A stretch of DNA of 64,000 nucleotides from Pelagihabitans sp963710535 (GCA_963710535.1 CAVQAW010000008.1:186001-250000); one strand, 5' to 3'; positions 42,041-51,334 are shown, numbered from the stretch's first letter. Program-made: numbers and translations. The notes: generated by a model not told the origin, from the sequence alone.

Positions 42041-43660
42041 CTAATTACCTGAGGTCGGGGTATTTGATTCTTTTTTTATTAAAGTGGGATAGCTGATCCC
42101 CAATTGTTCCAAATAGCTGTCGTATTTTTTTTCGTCATAATAAAATGGTTTCAACTGCGGAGCGTAGGTATCCATAATCTCTTTATTGAGATAAATTGCC
42201 GGCGAATCACTGTCCGAGACCATGGGAATGTACTTTTGCTTGGATGCTTGTTCCGTTTTAAAATAATCCCAGGCTTGCTGTACCAGTTCAGGTTTCAAAA
42301 ACAAGTCTAAAAGGGTCATCGCTTCGACCTTGGCCCCGGCAACCACACCTTTATGCGCGATAGGCGTGGCCATCGCTATGGAATTGGACCAATGATGCCC
42401 TTGAAGTCCTGGAATGTTGGAAGGATAACGCAATGTAATGGTTGGCACCTTCCAAGAAATATCTCCAATATCGTCCGATCCTCCGCTGATGGGTTCCAAC
42501 ACGGGTAGTCCTATTGAATCCAATTTAACCGCTAAGCCCGTAGTATCTTTGGGGGATTTTACTTCCCTTTGCACCGCTTTTGCGAGCATTTGATCTTCCT
42601 CGCTCCATTGGGGCAAACCTACCGCTACAATATTGCCATACATGGTTTCTGCCATGGTCTTATTGAAATGCATGGGCCATGCGCTGCCCAATACCCTCTT
42701 GGTCATGACGGTTCTGGTCATCAAGGCCGCACCATTGGCGATTTCATTGGCCCGTTCGTACACTTCCATGATTTTAGGATAGGTTATTTCCCTGAAGTAA
42801 TACCAAATGGAAGCTTTGGAGGGCACCACATTGGGTTGGTCTCCTCCATTGGTGATTACCGAATGTGATCTGCCCAATGGGTGCAGGTGTTCCCGACCGT
42901 ATTGCCACCCTATGTTCATCAATTCCACAGCATCCGAAGCACTGCGACCCCGCCATGGCGCCATGGCGGAATGGGCTGATTCCCCATCAAAAGTGTATAA
43001 GACAGAAATCAAACCAGTCCCCCATGAAGGACCGTAGGAAACACTCAAATTATCGGAAACATGGGTGAAAATGCAAAGGTCAACATCGTCAAAATAACCA
43101 TCCCTCGTATAATAGGCTTTTGTGCCCAATTGTTCTTCGGCCACGCCAGGCCAAATGATCAATGTGCCTTTAATCTTTTCCTTTTCCATGATTTCCTTGA
43201 CGGAAAGCGCCGAGATAACGTTCAGGGGAATTCCGGAATTATGGCCTTCTCCATGGCCAGGTGCACCCTCCACAATGGGATCATGATAAGCGACGCCCGG
43301 TTTTTGCGACGCCTTAGGGATACAATCGATATCGCTGCCCAAGGCAATGACCGGTTTTCCGGAACCCCATTTTGCCCACCAAGCCGTAGGTACACCGGCA
43401 ATGCCATATTCTATTTCAAACCCATTCTTTTTTAGTATTTCGGTGACATACTTGGAGGTTTCCACTTCTTGAAAACCCAACTCGGAAAAACTGAAAATTT
43501 TATCGACCATCACCTGCGCCATTTTGGCCCGAGACTGTACTTTTTCCTGTACTTGCTGCTTAAGCTTATTTAACACGATCAGAGAATCTTCGGCAGTTTG
43601 GGCGTATGACCCGATATTAATGGAAAGAAGACAAACTATAGCAATGTACCGTTTTTTCAT
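42041..43660 (-). CDS. AbgB-like amidohydrolase (M20 family), exported
   Basis: The 539-residue protein has a signal peptide (KKRYIAIVCLLSINIGSYAQ). The M20 metal-binding elements are present: GSDIDCIPKASQ, GHGEGHNSGIPLNVISA (H-x-x-H metal cluster), GVAEEQLGTKAYY and the late SGGSDDIGDISW; the inserted dimerisation domain has VLYTFDGESAHSAMAPWRGRSASDAVEL. The closest characterised relative is AbgB, which splits p-aminobenzoyl-glutamate into p-aminobenzoate and glutamate with AbgA. Having a signal peptide makes it an exported amidohydrolase; it may cleave N-acyl or peptide amides in the periplasm. No abgA homologue is visible nearby. Confidence 0.9.
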   Translation of the reverse strand: MKKRYIAIVCLLSINIGSYAQTAEDSLIVLNKLKQQVQEKVQSRAKMAQVMVDKIFSFSELGFQEVETSKYVTEILKKNGFEIEYGIAGVPTAWWAKWGSGKPVIALGSDIDCIPKASQKPGVAYHDPIVEGAPGHGEGHNSGIPLNVISALSVKEIMEKEKIKGTLIIWPGVAEEQLGTKAYYTRDGYFDDVDLCIFTHVSDNLSVSYGPSWGTGLISVLYTFDGESAHSAMAPWRGRSASDAVELMNIGWQYGREHLHPLGRSHSVITNGGDQPNVVPSKASIWYYFREITYPKIMEVYERANEIANGAALMTRTVMTKRVLGSAWPMHFNKTMAETMYGNIVAVGLPQWSEEDQMLAKAVQREVKSPKDTTGLAVKLDSIGLPVLEPISGGSDDIGDISWKVPTITLRYPSNIPGLQGHHWSNSIAMATPIAHKGVVAGAKVEAMTLLDLFLKPELVQQAWDYFKTEQASKQKYIPMVSDSDSPAIYLNKEIMDTYAPQLKPFYYDEKKYDSYLEQLGISYPTLIKKESNTPTSGN

Positions 43661-44000
43661 AAAGGGGTTATTTATTGGTTTTCAGCCTTCAATGTACGAA
43701 ACAAGGTGAACTATTGGAACAAACTACACACTATTTTGCCAATATTTGAAGATCCCAAAAATTGGAGTGTACAAAATCGTCACTATTCTATTTTTTCCGA
43801 ACAAATTATTGCTTAAAAAGAGTAAACCAAAAATTGATTTGCCTATACGAGCGCAGGAATAGCATCAAGATGTGAAGTGTGAAGATGAAATCCTTTGAAG
43901 GATAAATGCTTTGTTTAAATGTTCATAAACCCGTTAAAAACTCCCGACGTTCATAAAATTGCCCTGCCTCCTATTCCCTATCTTTATAAAAACCAATTTT
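43661..44000. other. 340-base divergent intergenic region
   Basis: It lies between the start codons of the amidohydrolase gene (minus) and the conserved hypothetical gene (plus), so it must hold both promoters. I see no exact TTTG/TAnnTTTG pair, only partial matches (for example TATCTTTA near 43978 on the plus strand). There is no coding frame with a plausible protein and no repeat. Confidence 0.5.
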
Positions 44001-44414
44001 ATGAGCGATCGATCCCAAAATCTCTTGGCCATCCGTCCCATCATCTCCTCCGCAAAACTTACCGAAAATATGAGTCGTGATGAGCACTTCCAAAATGCGA
44101 CCCTGCGGCCGATCATCAAGTTGCAGAACGACCTTTTGTTGGCAGCCTTTGCGAACTACATCGTAAAACACAAAAACAGTTTTCACGAGCTCATACTGCA
44201 AAAGCGCATCGATTTTATTGAAAATGCCATCCAGAAAGACATCAAGTTTCGAAATGCGCTCAAAGGAATCGTTATCGGGCAGTTCACCGTGGAGGAATAC
44301 CAAACCTATATCGCCAACTCCTCCGCGCTCAATAAGCGCATGATGAACATGGTCATTAAAAGGTTGCAAGATCAAATTCAGCTCTTCGAAGCTCCTGCAG
44401 TGGCCATTCACTAG
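44001..44414 (+). CDS. Conserved hypothetical protein of Flavobacteriia
   Basis: The product from ATG 44001 (MSDRSQNLLAIRPIIS) is 137 residues, all helical and charged, with no signal peptide or membrane helix, so it is cytoplasmic. Striking segments are LRPIIKLQNDLLLAAFANYI, RIDFIENAIQKDIKFRNALKGIVIGQFTVEEYQTYI and LNKRMMNMVIKRLQDQIQLFE. I remember near-identical proteins in many flavobacteria, sometimes mislabelled glyoxalase, but no glyoxalase metal motif is present. The function is unknown. A GCGCC-GTAAA-GGCGC hairpin after the stop (44424-44438) may be a weak terminator. The upstream in-frame ATG (43959) adds 14 residues that do not fit the family. Confidence 0.85.
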   Translation: MSDRSQNLLAIRPIISSAKLTENMSRDEHFQNATLRPIIKLQNDLLLAAFANYIVKHKNSFHELILQKRIDFIENAIQKDIKFRNALKGIVIGQFTVEEYQTYIANSSALNKRMMNMVIKRLQDQIQLFEAPAVAIH

Positions 44415-44423
44415 CTTGGTCTA

Positions 44424-44438
44424 GCGCCGTAAAGGCGC
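44424..44438 (+). terminator. Weak hairpin after the conserved hypothetical gene
   Basis: GCGCC-GTAAA-GGCGC forms a 5-bp GC stem 10 bases after the stop codon and is followed by only three T. It may act as a weak terminator. Confidence 0.35.
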
Positions 44439-44657
44439 ACTTTGATGCCCAACTACTCATCGCTCTGCCATTTCACGTATCAGCTAGCTGCATAGTGGAC
44501 CGCTTTTCACCGATTTATTCCGATGAAAGGTTGCCCGAAAATAGCAATCCGACCATTTATACCAATTTTCTTACCATACATACATTTTAATTGGTGAACA
44601 GAAACCCATATCTTATTTTTGATTCAAGCTTGTTTTCAAGGACATTATATTCGTTTT

Positions 44658-44798
44658 ATGGCAACCTTTCTCGACCTCGTTTTGATACTCAACCTCTGCT
44701 TTGCCGGGGTAACGATAATGGTGATCGGTTATGGTCTTTATGCCTCGAAAATCAAATCTATTTTAGGGGGTTATCGCAACCTGCGATCCCAGAACTGA
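44658..44798 (+). CDS. Possible 46-residue membrane microprotein
   Basis: The reading frame begins at ATG 44658 and encodes one strong hydrophobic helix (FLDLVLILNLCFAGVTIMVI) followed by a short basic tail (YASKIKSILGGYRNLRSQN), a plan common to real small membrane proteins. The distance to the following cupin gene is 110 bases on the same strand. No known family is recognised and no clear ribosome site precedes it, so it remains a candidate only. Confidence 0.35.
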   Translation: MATFLDLVLILNLCFAGVTIMVIGYGLYASKIKSILGGYRNLRSQN

Positions 44799-44908
44799 TC
44801 TGGATCCATCAATCTTTCCTTTTTTACCGTCTTTCATGTTTACCTCAATCCTGGACTATGGCCAATTGCTCTTTTTGTAATACCTTTTGGTATTATAAAT
44901 CGATCGGC

Positions 44909-45394
44909 ATGAAATTATTATATGTATTCTTAGGCGCTCTTTGCTTATTGGGCCTTGGCTATTATTTTGGGATTTCAACTGCCGAACCCCATTTGGATGA
45001 CACTTCAATTGCAACGACCATATTCGAAAGGGCAAAGGCGAAACACCTCGATGGTAAATGGGGCACGATGGACATCTATACCGACTTTGAAACACGTACC
45101 CATGGTACCGAACGTATGTTCACAGCACTGACCGAGGTTTTGCCAGGGGAAGCCCTTCATCCTGCCCATCGACATTATGAGGAAGAATTTTTATTGGTCA
45201 CGAAGGGCAAAGGCGATTGGAGTCTAAATGGCGAATCGATAGTGGCAAATACCGGAGATCTGCTTTACGTTAAGCCATGGGAAATGCACGGACTTACAAA
45301 TACCGGCAAGGATACCTTGAATTTTTTTGTGATCAGATGGAACAGCAAGGGCCAGGAAGAAATCCCAGAACCGGTAGGAGATCATGGCGAATAG
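44909..45394 (+). CDS. Membrane-anchored cupin-domain protein
   Basis: From ATG 44909 (MKLLYVFLGALCLLGLGYYFG) the product is 161 residues with one N-terminal anchor or signal helix. The cupin core is at about residues 85-150: LPGEALHPAHRHYEEEFLLVTKGKGDWSLNG holds the metal ligands (H, H and E), and GDLLYVKPWEMHGLTN the last His. The frame is open over 100 codons upstream, but that part is not protein-like. Just before the start is a perfect TAATACC-TTTT-GGTATTA stem (44878-44895) that could act on transcription or translation. Cupins bind metal and small ligands, sometimes as dioxygenases; the role is unknown. Confidence 0.8.
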   Translation: MKLLYVFLGALCLLGLGYYFGISTAEPHLDDTSIATTIFERAKAKHLDGKWGTMDIYTDFETRTHGTERMFTALTEVLPGEALHPAHRHYEEEFLLVTKGKGDWSLNGESIVANTGDLLYVKPWEMHGLTNTGKDTLNFFVIRWNSKGQEEIPEPVGDHGE

Positions 45395-45458
45395 CTCAAG
45401 ACATACCTTGCTTTAGAACTAACCAGTCCGGTATTTCCTTTCACGGTTATGACATTAT

Positions 45459-46601
45459 TTAATTATTGTTTATATCCGATTCGGGTAAGATTGGATCTAT
45501 TTTTACCCTCCCCTTGGGCAATCGATAGGAGATCGCAAAATTGATTACATAGTCGGCAAAAGCTGCATCCCCATTTCTGGGTTCTCCGGTTGCCAATTGG
45601 GTTTGAAGATCGGTAACGCTTTGGGGCCGATCCCTGCGAACGGCAAAAGGTATATTCAGGTTCAACGAGAGGTTGTCGACCATGAAGGCGATACCGGGGT
45701 CCACCGATAAAACATTCCCAGGTCTTCTAAACCCTTCGCTTCCGCCGATAAGATCTTCCACAGGCACACAATCGAATCGTGCCCCCAAGGAGGTTGAAAT
45801 TCGACTTGAGGCACTATAGCTCAAGCCCAATCGAATGGAATACTGATCGGGTACCGACATCATGGCCTCGTTCTGAAGAATCGGGCTCAAAGTCTCACGA
45901 AAGGTTCGGATACCATTGGTCTCTCTTGGGTTGAACAGGTAAAAACCACTTGCATAACTGAATAAATCTGCAGCAATTTTTTGGTAGATCTGAAAATCCA
46001 AGGTCGCACCGAAGCCCCCATCGCCAGGTTGTATCGATTGGTCCACCGGACGTACCTGCGGTTCTCCATTGGGGCCGACATTATAAAAAATATCCGTTGC
46101 ATTGTAATTGCCGGTAGGTAGTTTTAATCCGAATCCCAGGGCAATATTGCCATTGGGATGAAGATCGGGCTGTAGCAGCCAAAACCCCACCCCCAAACGA
46201 ATGTCGGCCAATCCTCTGGAAAATGTGGTGTTGCGTTCCAAACGTCCATGCTCATAAAGCGAAGAACGGGTATTGATTACGGTCGGCAAGGTGGCGCTGG
46301 CATACCATCGGTCGCTAATACCGTATGTTACAAAAAAATCCCAAGCATGGGAATGGTTGATGACCTCTGTATTGTTGGCGACCCGATCGGGTTCTTCTTC
46401 CGTGCCCCTGAAGTGGCGAAACGACTTGAAATATCGATAGTTCATGCCCAATTGAACGTCACCTTGCCGTAGTAGGTTGCTTTCCAAACTGGAACCGACA
46501 CAGGACGAAAAATGGCGGATGGCCACACAGCCTTGTGCATAGGTTCGACCGGCAGCAATGAATAGGATTAAGGTAATGGTAAGGAATGGTTTTGCGTTCA
46601 T
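45459..46601 (-). CDS. Outer-membrane barrel protein of unknown transport function
   Basis: The 380-residue protein has a signal peptide (KPFLTITLILFIAAGRTYAQ), and its mature N-terminus begins GCVAIRHFSSCVGS with two cysteines that may pair. Repeated aromatic-rich strands follow (GDVQLGMNYRYFKSFRHF, HAWDFFVTYGISDRWYASATLP, GNIALGFGLKLPTGNY) and the C-terminal strand region ends in YVINFAISYRLPKG. It is the size of a 12-16 strand barrel and loosely resembles families annotated as transporter or MetA-pathway phenol-degradation protein. It is divergent from a two-component system (46847-48815) that may control it. Its leader holds a terminator-like hairpin (46626-46667). Confidence 0.82.
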   Translation of the reverse strand: MNAKPFLTITLILFIAAGRTYAQGCVAIRHFSSCVGSSLESNLLRQGDVQLGMNYRYFKSFRHFRGTEEEPDRVANNTEVINHSHAWDFFVTYGISDRWYASATLPTVINTRSSLYEHGRLERNTTFSRGLADIRLGVGFWLLQPDLHPNGNIALGFGLKLPTGNYNATDIFYNVGPNGEPQVRPVDQSIQPGDGGFGATLDFQIYQKIAADLFSYASGFYLFNPRETNGIRTFRETLSPILQNEAMMSVPDQYSIRLGLSYSASSRISTSLGARFDCVPVEDLIGGSEGFRRPGNVLSVDPGIAFMVDNLSLNLNIPFAVRRDRPQSVTDLQTQLATGEPRNGDAAFADYVINFAISYRLPKGRVKIDPILPESDINNN

Positions 46602-46625
46602 TTTTTTGTTTTAAGGTTGGTTACT

Positions 46626-46667
46626 TTAAAAACAACGGGCCAACCCTTGGCGGTTGGCCCTGTTGTT
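46626..46667 (-). terminator. Terminator-like hairpin in the leader of the outer-membrane barrel gene
   Basis: On the minus strand AACAAC-GGGCCAACC pairs with GGTTGGCCC-GTTGTT (one unpaired base, 6-base loop), 15 bp in all, and is followed by TTTTTAAAG. It lies 25-66 bases before the start codon at 46601, so it may prematurely stop the barrel gene's own transcript, unless it serves some distant unit. Confidence 0.6.
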
Positions 46668-46700
46668 GACTCGCAACATCTGGTATTTCATTACATAAAT

Positions 46701-46708
46701 CAAAACTA
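46701..46708 (-). promoter_or_regulatory. -7 element upstream of the outer-membrane barrel gene
   Basis: The minus strand reads TAGTTTTG, an exact TAnnTTTG match, without a good -33 element. Transcription from here would start near 46694, placing the hairpin at 46626-46667 inside the leader. Confidence 0.4.
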
Positions 46709-46846
46709 ACTTAACTCACCGCTAAAGTACAGGCTTTGGGTACATCGAGAAACTAAGCGATTTCAAAAAAGATTAATGAAAGGTTAATTGGATAAACAAA
46801 ACCCTAAATTCACCTATCATTAAATAATTTTTAGTTCATTAGGGCC

Positions 46847-48133
46847 ATGTTATTCAAAAAGAGAACCGTCTTCATCATCATTCTGGTCGTTTCCGTATTA
46901 GGACTGTTCGTGATACAATACCAGTATCTCAGGTTAGGTCTGAATTTGGCCAAGGTGCAATTTGCCAAAAAAATAGAATTGGTGAACAAAGACCTGAAGA
47001 AAGAACTTGCGGGCGTGAACAAGCTCACATTTATGATGGGTTCTGCCATGACGAACGATTCCACTAGCTTTACCGTTGATATTGATAGCGTACGGGAAGC
47101 CTCCAACTTCTTCTTGAAAGACTTCATCAAATATAAATTGGCTTTGAGCGGCATCGATGCCGATTTTTCCTATGGCCTTTTCTCGAGAGATTCGGTCACC
47201 TATTTAAGTGCTCCTTCCAACATCATCAGCGAAAACGGCCGCCTGATTTATCCGGTCGAACTTGAAGGGTACCTTCCCGGTTTGGTGCAGCGCGACTTGA
47301 TTTTGGAATTGCGATTCATGGATATGAATTCCTATTTCCTATCCAAACTCAATGGGCTCACGATTCCAAGTCTCATCTTTTTTGTAGCCATAATACTTGT
47401 AGTCGTCTGGATTCTTCGCTCTTTTTACTGGCAGCGCAATTTGATCACCACCACCAATGAATTCATCAACAACCTTACACATGAATTAAAGACCCCGGTT
47501 TTTTCGATTGGCTTGGCGACCAAAATTTTGGAAGAACACGCAACAGCACATGACAAACCTATCGTAGATTTGATTCGTCAAGAAACGGAAAGGTTGAAAA
47601 ATCATATCGATAAGGTCTTGGATATCGGCAATTTGGAACAGGGCAAAAAAGTGTTCGTACTGACCAGAACCGATTTTAGGCCAATTTTGACCCGTATTTG
47701 CAAAGCGTTCGAAGCTTTGTCTTCCTTGGAAAATGTTGATTTTTCCTGCGCAGTGGAACCTGGGGAATTCTATATCAACACGGCTGCTGACCATTTGGAA
47801 AATGCGATCAACAACATATTGGACAACGCCAAGAAATATTCTGAAAACCCGATCATAAAATTGAGTGCCAAAACGGAGGGGAAAAAATTAAAGATCGTAA
47901 TCATCGATAACGGTATTGGGATCGACAAGAAAAACCTGCCCAAGGTATTCAACAAATATTATCGGGTAACCAATGGCAATCTGTATAAAACGAAGGGATA
48001 TGGACTGGGCTTGAGCTATGCGAAGCGCGTGGTGGAAGGCCATCGCGGCAGAATATCAATTGAAAGTGTTTTGGGTCAAGGCACCACGGTTACCGTTTCC
48101 GTACCATTAAGCGATCATGGAAAAGAAATATAA
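46847..48133 (+). CDS. Sensor histidine kinase
   Basis: The 428-residue kinase has two membrane helices (about residues 8-25 and 171-190) enclosing a periplasmic sensor of about 145 residues, with no HAMP domain. The cytoplasmic part has the H-box NLTHELKTPVFSIGL (phospho-His near 212), N-box NNILDNAKKYSENP, G1 IDNGIGIDKKNLPKVFNKYYRV and G2 KGYGLGLSYAKRVVEGHRG. It autophosphorylates and passes phosphate to the response regulator encoded immediately downstream (17-base overlap). The sensed signal is unknown. It is divergent from an outer-membrane barrel gene that is a likely target. Confidence 0.93.
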   Translation: MLFKKRTVFIIILVVSVLGLFVIQYQYLRLGLNLAKVQFAKKIELVNKDLKKELAGVNKLTFMMGSAMTNDSTSFTVDIDSVREASNFFLKDFIKYKLALSGIDADFSYGLFSRDSVTYLSAPSNIISENGRLIYPVELEGYLPGLVQRDLILELRFMDMNSYFLSKLNGLTIPSLIFFVAIILVVVWILRSFYWQRNLITTTNEFINNLTHELKTPVFSIGLATKILEEHATAHDKPIVDLIRQETERLKNHIDKVLDIGNLEQGKKVFVLTRTDFRPILTRICKAFEALSSLENVDFSCAVEPGEFYINTAADHLENAINNILDNAKKYSENPIIKLSAKTEGKKLKIVIIDNGIGIDKKNLPKVFNKYYRVTNGNLYKTKGYGLGLSYAKRVVEGHRGRISIESVLGQGTTVTVSVPLSDHGKEI

Positions 48134-48815
48134 AATCATACTGGTAGAAGATGACAATGCCCTGGGCTATCTGCTCAAGGAATATCTTGGCATGAAAGGC
48201 CTTGAAATGAGTTGGGCCAAAAACGGAAAAGAAGCATTGCGGCTCATGGAGGAAAATGCATTCGATTTGGCGATTTTAGACATTATGATGCCAGACATGG
48301 ATGGCTTTGAATTGGCATCCCAGCTACAAAAATCCAAAATAGGCCTCCCTTTTCTTTTTTTAAGTGCGCGTTCGATGAAAATAGATGTTTTAAAGGGCTT
48401 TTCGCTCGGCGCGGTCGACTACCTCAAAAAACCCATAGACGAAGAAGAATTGGTGGTGCGGATCAACGCTTTGTTGTCACGTTTGGCCGAACCGGATCGG
48501 AAGAAGGAAACCGCAAAAACGTATTCCATAGGAAAATACACACTTGACAGTACCCTGCAGCAATTGGATTGCCAAGGGTACTCAGTCCAGTTGACGGCCC
48601 GGGAAAACGACTTATTGGTTTATTTGGCACAACGGAAGAACGAACTATGCAGTCATAAGGATATCCTGATCAATATCTGGGGTAAAAACGACTATTTTAA
48701 CCGCAAAAGTCTCAATGTATTTATCTCGCATCTACGGAAACATCTTGAAAGAGATAAATCGATAAAAATAGATAACATCCACGGACGCGGCTTTATACTG
48801 AGAATTGATCGATAG
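48117..48815 (+). CDS. OmpR/PhoB-family response regulator
   Basis: The 232-residue protein has a receiver domain (about 5-120) with acidic residues EDD at 11-13, the phospho-acceptor Asp55 in LDIMMPDMDG, the switch Ser in LFLSARS near 84 and Lys in DYLKKPID near 105. A winged-helix DNA-binding domain (about 135-230; SVQLTARENDLLVYLAQRKNELCSHKDILINIW, SLNVFISHLRKHLE) follows. It starts 17 bases inside the kinase gene, an overlap that suggests translational coupling. It is a cytoplasmic transcription factor; its binding sites are not known. Confidence 0.94.
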   Translation: MEKKYKIILVEDDNALGYLLKEYLGMKGLEMSWAKNGKEALRLMEENAFDLAILDIMMPDMDGFELASQLQKSKIGLPFLFLSARSMKIDVLKGFSLGAVDYLKKPIDEEELVVRINALLSRLAEPDRKKETAKTYSIGKYTLDSTLQQLDCQGYSVQLTARENDLLVYLAQRKNELCSHKDILINIWGKNDYFNRKSLNVFISHLRKHLERDKSIKIDNIHGRGFILRIDR

Positions 48816-48945
48816 CCTATAAAACTCTTCCGAACTGCATTTATTCTCATCATGAAATGGTGGCCTTACATGGAATAAAGCTATTTTCGCTTCATTGTTT
48901 TTCGATTTTTGACCAGTCATATCCACCACTTCCAATAATACTGCA

Positions 48946-50643
48946 ATGATCCAATTCACAACCAATACCCTCAAGCCCATTTTACTCATCATCGGAATGC
49001 TCCAATACGGGCTGGTGTTTTCACAGACTTATGCCAAAAACGGCATGGTGGTATCAGATAATTCCACGGCCTCCGAGGTAGGTATAAATATCTTGAAAAA
49101 GGGAGGCAACGCCATCGATGCCAGTATTGCGACTGCCTTTGCGCTGTCGGTAACCTATCCCGCGGCCGGGAATATCGGCGGAGGCGGGTTTATCGTTTAT
49201 ATGGATGCGACCGGGAGTGCGACCACCATCGATTTTCGCGAGAAAGCACCTCTGGCCGCAAATGAAAAAATGTTCCAAAACAAGAATGGTGCCCTGAACG
49301 CGGATGCCGATCATAAAGGGCTTAAATCGGTGGGGGTGCCCGGCACAGTTGCCGGATTGTTTCTGGCACATCAAAAATATGGGAAACTTCCCTGGGCTGC
49401 CCTGCTCCAACCGGCAATTGACCTTGCCAAAGATGGTTTTCCCTTTCCTTGGGGCCTCTTTCACGATTCCCAAGGGATCAATGCCAATGATCGATCGCCC
49501 GATTTTTTGAAGGATTATTTCTTGAATGAAGACGGCAGCTCTTTGCAAGCTGGGGAAATCTGGAAACAACCTGTCCTGGGCGCCACACTGGAATTGATAA
49601 GAGACCGGGGAAAAGATGGATTTTACAAAGGGGCGGTCGCCCAAGAAATTGCCCGGTATATGAAAGAGAATGGCGGCATCATCACCGAAAAAGACCTGGA
49701 AAAATATGAGGCCGTTGAACGGATACCCGTATCAGGCACTTATAAAGACTATACCATTTATGGCATGCCGCCACCTAGCTCCGGAGGCATCACTCTGATC
49801 GCCATGATGAACTTGATGGAACTGGCAGACCTGAAGTCCATTGAATTCAATTCTACCGCCTATGTTCATTTGGTTACCGAGGTCATGCGTAGGGGTTTTG
49901 CCGACCGTGCTGCCTATCTGGGCGATCCGGACTTTAATCCAGATATGCCATTGACCAAGCTTTTGTCAAAAGACTATGCCAAATTACGATACGACCAAAT
50001 CGATCTATTTAATGCTTCTGTAAGCGATTCCACACTTCTAGGGCAGGCTTATGAAGGCAGCCATACCACTCATTTATCGGTAATGGACAAGGATGGGAAT
50101 GCGGTATCGCTTACTTATACGTTGGAGGAATCTTATGGTGTTGGCATGGGTTCATCAAAACTGGGATTCATTTTTAACAATGAAATGGGCGACTTCAATC
50201 CCGTTGCCGGAACAACGACGAGCACCGGGCAGATCGGGACAAAACCGAACCTGATTGCCCCTGAAAAACGAATGCTTTCGAGTATGACGCCAACGATCGT
50301 TTCCAAAGACGGCAAGCCTTATCTAGTCATTGGTAGTCCTGGTGGCAGAACGATAATCAATACCGTATTCCAAACCGTGCTCAATGTATTGGGTTATGAT
50401 ATGCCCATCGACAGGGCGATTGAAGCGATGAAGATCCATCATCAATGGTTGCCTGACACGATATTTTATGAAAAAGACCTTATGTCGCCCGATACCAGGG
50501 ATGCGTTAAAATCTATGGGACATAAAGTTCAAGAAGTGAATCGATTGGGCCTTTTGATGGGCATCATCTATGATGCCGAAAAACAGGTATTCATAGGTGC
50601 TTCGGATTCTGCAAGTCCAGAAGGCAAGGCCGTGGGATATTGA
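48946..50643 (+). CDS. ggt: Gamma-glutamyltransferase, copy 2 (exported)
   Basis: The 565-residue GGT has a signal peptide (PILLIIGMLQYGLVFSQ) instead of the lipobox seen in copy 1. Catalytic Thr is in GSHTTHLSVMD (near residue 373). Other marks are GNIGGGGFIVY, DFREKAPLAANEK, PPSSGGITLIAMM and GSPGGRTIINTVFQTVL. It would process itself and cleave glutathione or gamma-glutamyl compounds in the periplasm. It follows the response regulator by 130 bases and is on the same strand. Copy 1 (16047-17738) differs clearly in the 240-300 region, so the two are not recent duplicates. Soluble and lipid-anchored GGTs may serve different compartments. Confidence 0.94.
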   Translation: MIQFTTNTLKPILLIIGMLQYGLVFSQTYAKNGMVVSDNSTASEVGINILKKGGNAIDASIATAFALSVTYPAAGNIGGGGFIVYMDATGSATTIDFREKAPLAANEKMFQNKNGALNADADHKGLKSVGVPGTVAGLFLAHQKYGKLPWAALLQPAIDLAKDGFPFPWGLFHDSQGINANDRSPDFLKDYFLNEDGSSLQAGEIWKQPVLGATLELIRDRGKDGFYKGAVAQEIARYMKENGGIITEKDLEKYEAVERIPVSGTYKDYTIYGMPPPSSGGITLIAMMNLMELADLKSIEFNSTAYVHLVTEVMRRGFADRAAYLGDPDFNPDMPLTKLLSKDYAKLRYDQIDLFNASVSDSTLLGQAYEGSHTTHLSVMDKDGNAVSLTYTLEESYGVGMGSSKLGFIFNNEMGDFNPVAGTTTSTGQIGTKPNLIAPEKRMLSSMTPTIVSKDGKPYLVIGSPGGRTIINTVFQTVLNVLGYDMPIDRAIEAMKIHHQWLPDTIFYEKDLMSPDTRDALKSMGHKVQEVNRLGLLMGIIYDAEKQVFIGASDSASPEGKAVGY

Positions 50644-50656
50644 TTTCGGTAAAATT

Positions 50657-51334
50657 TTAAATTAAAGACTCCCCATTTAAGTTGGTGGTCAATACATTGC
50701 TCATCAAATCGAAATAGGGCCTAATGGTTTTAAACGCCAGATTCACCTGATCAGGGAAATTTTCGGTCAAAACCTCTTTGTCGCTAAAATTCTTCACAAA
50801 AATGAACTGCTTCCGTTTGATCAAATCGATATTGGGATGGGTTTTGTCAAAACCCTTAGGGGCCGTCTTGACGGCATCACCGACCAAATCGCCCCATATC
50901 GACTTGAACGCTTTGTTGGCCAGGATATGTCTCAGTTCCTCTGCGTCTTGCTCCCATTCTTTTCTGATGCGCAAGAGGTCTTCCTTGGAAGGATCCCAGA
51001 AACCGGCCGCTATAAAACTCCCGCCCCGTTGAATATGCATATAGTAACCCCCTCTCCGTTGTGCACCTGCCCGGGTCATTGAGCTGGATAAATTGATTTT
51101 ATAGGGAGTCTTGTCATTCGAAAAACGCACATCCCTATAAATTCTAAAAAACTTTAATCGCTCGATTTCATCGTGCGCCTTCATTTTTTCGGCAATGGCA
51201 GAAAAGACTTTTTTGGCCTGTTCTTCCACTTTCTTAAACTGTTTTTTATGTTGGGTAAACCATTCTCGGTTATTGTTCTTTTCCAAATCCCCCAGAAAAT
51301 CGAAAACGGATTTGGTAATGATGGCCTCAGACAT
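50657..51334 (-). CDS. DUF2461 (TIGR02453) family protein
   Basis: The 225-residue protein has the family core: FDFLGDLEKNNNREWFTQHKKQF at the N-terminus, FRIYRDVRFSNDKTPYKINLSSSMTRAG in the first third and GGYYMHIQRGGSFIAAGFWDPS in the middle. It is soluble and cytoplasmic with no known catalytic motif; some bacterial members are fused to other enzymes, but their function is unproven. It is convergent with GGT copy 2 (14-base gap, no terminator visible) and divergent from cysE, sharing about 110 bases of promoter region. Confidence 0.9.
   Translation of the reverse strand: MSEAIITKSVFDFLGDLEKNNNREWFTQHKKQFKKVEEQAKKVFSAIAEKMKAHDEIERLKFFRIYRDVRFSNDKTPYKINLSSSMTRAGAQRRGGYYMHIQRGGSFIAAGFWDPSKEDLLRIRKEWEQDAEELRHILANKAFKSIWGDLVGDAVKTAPKGFDKTHPNIDLIKRKQFIFVKNFSDKEVLTENFPDQVNLAFKTIRPYFDLMSNVLTTNLNGESLI

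Noticed and set aside
44591..44908. Extended start of the cupin gene (frame open to 44591)
   Set aside because: The upstream 106 codons are cysteine- and aromatic-rich without pattern, while ATG 44909 gives a clean signal/anchor helix.
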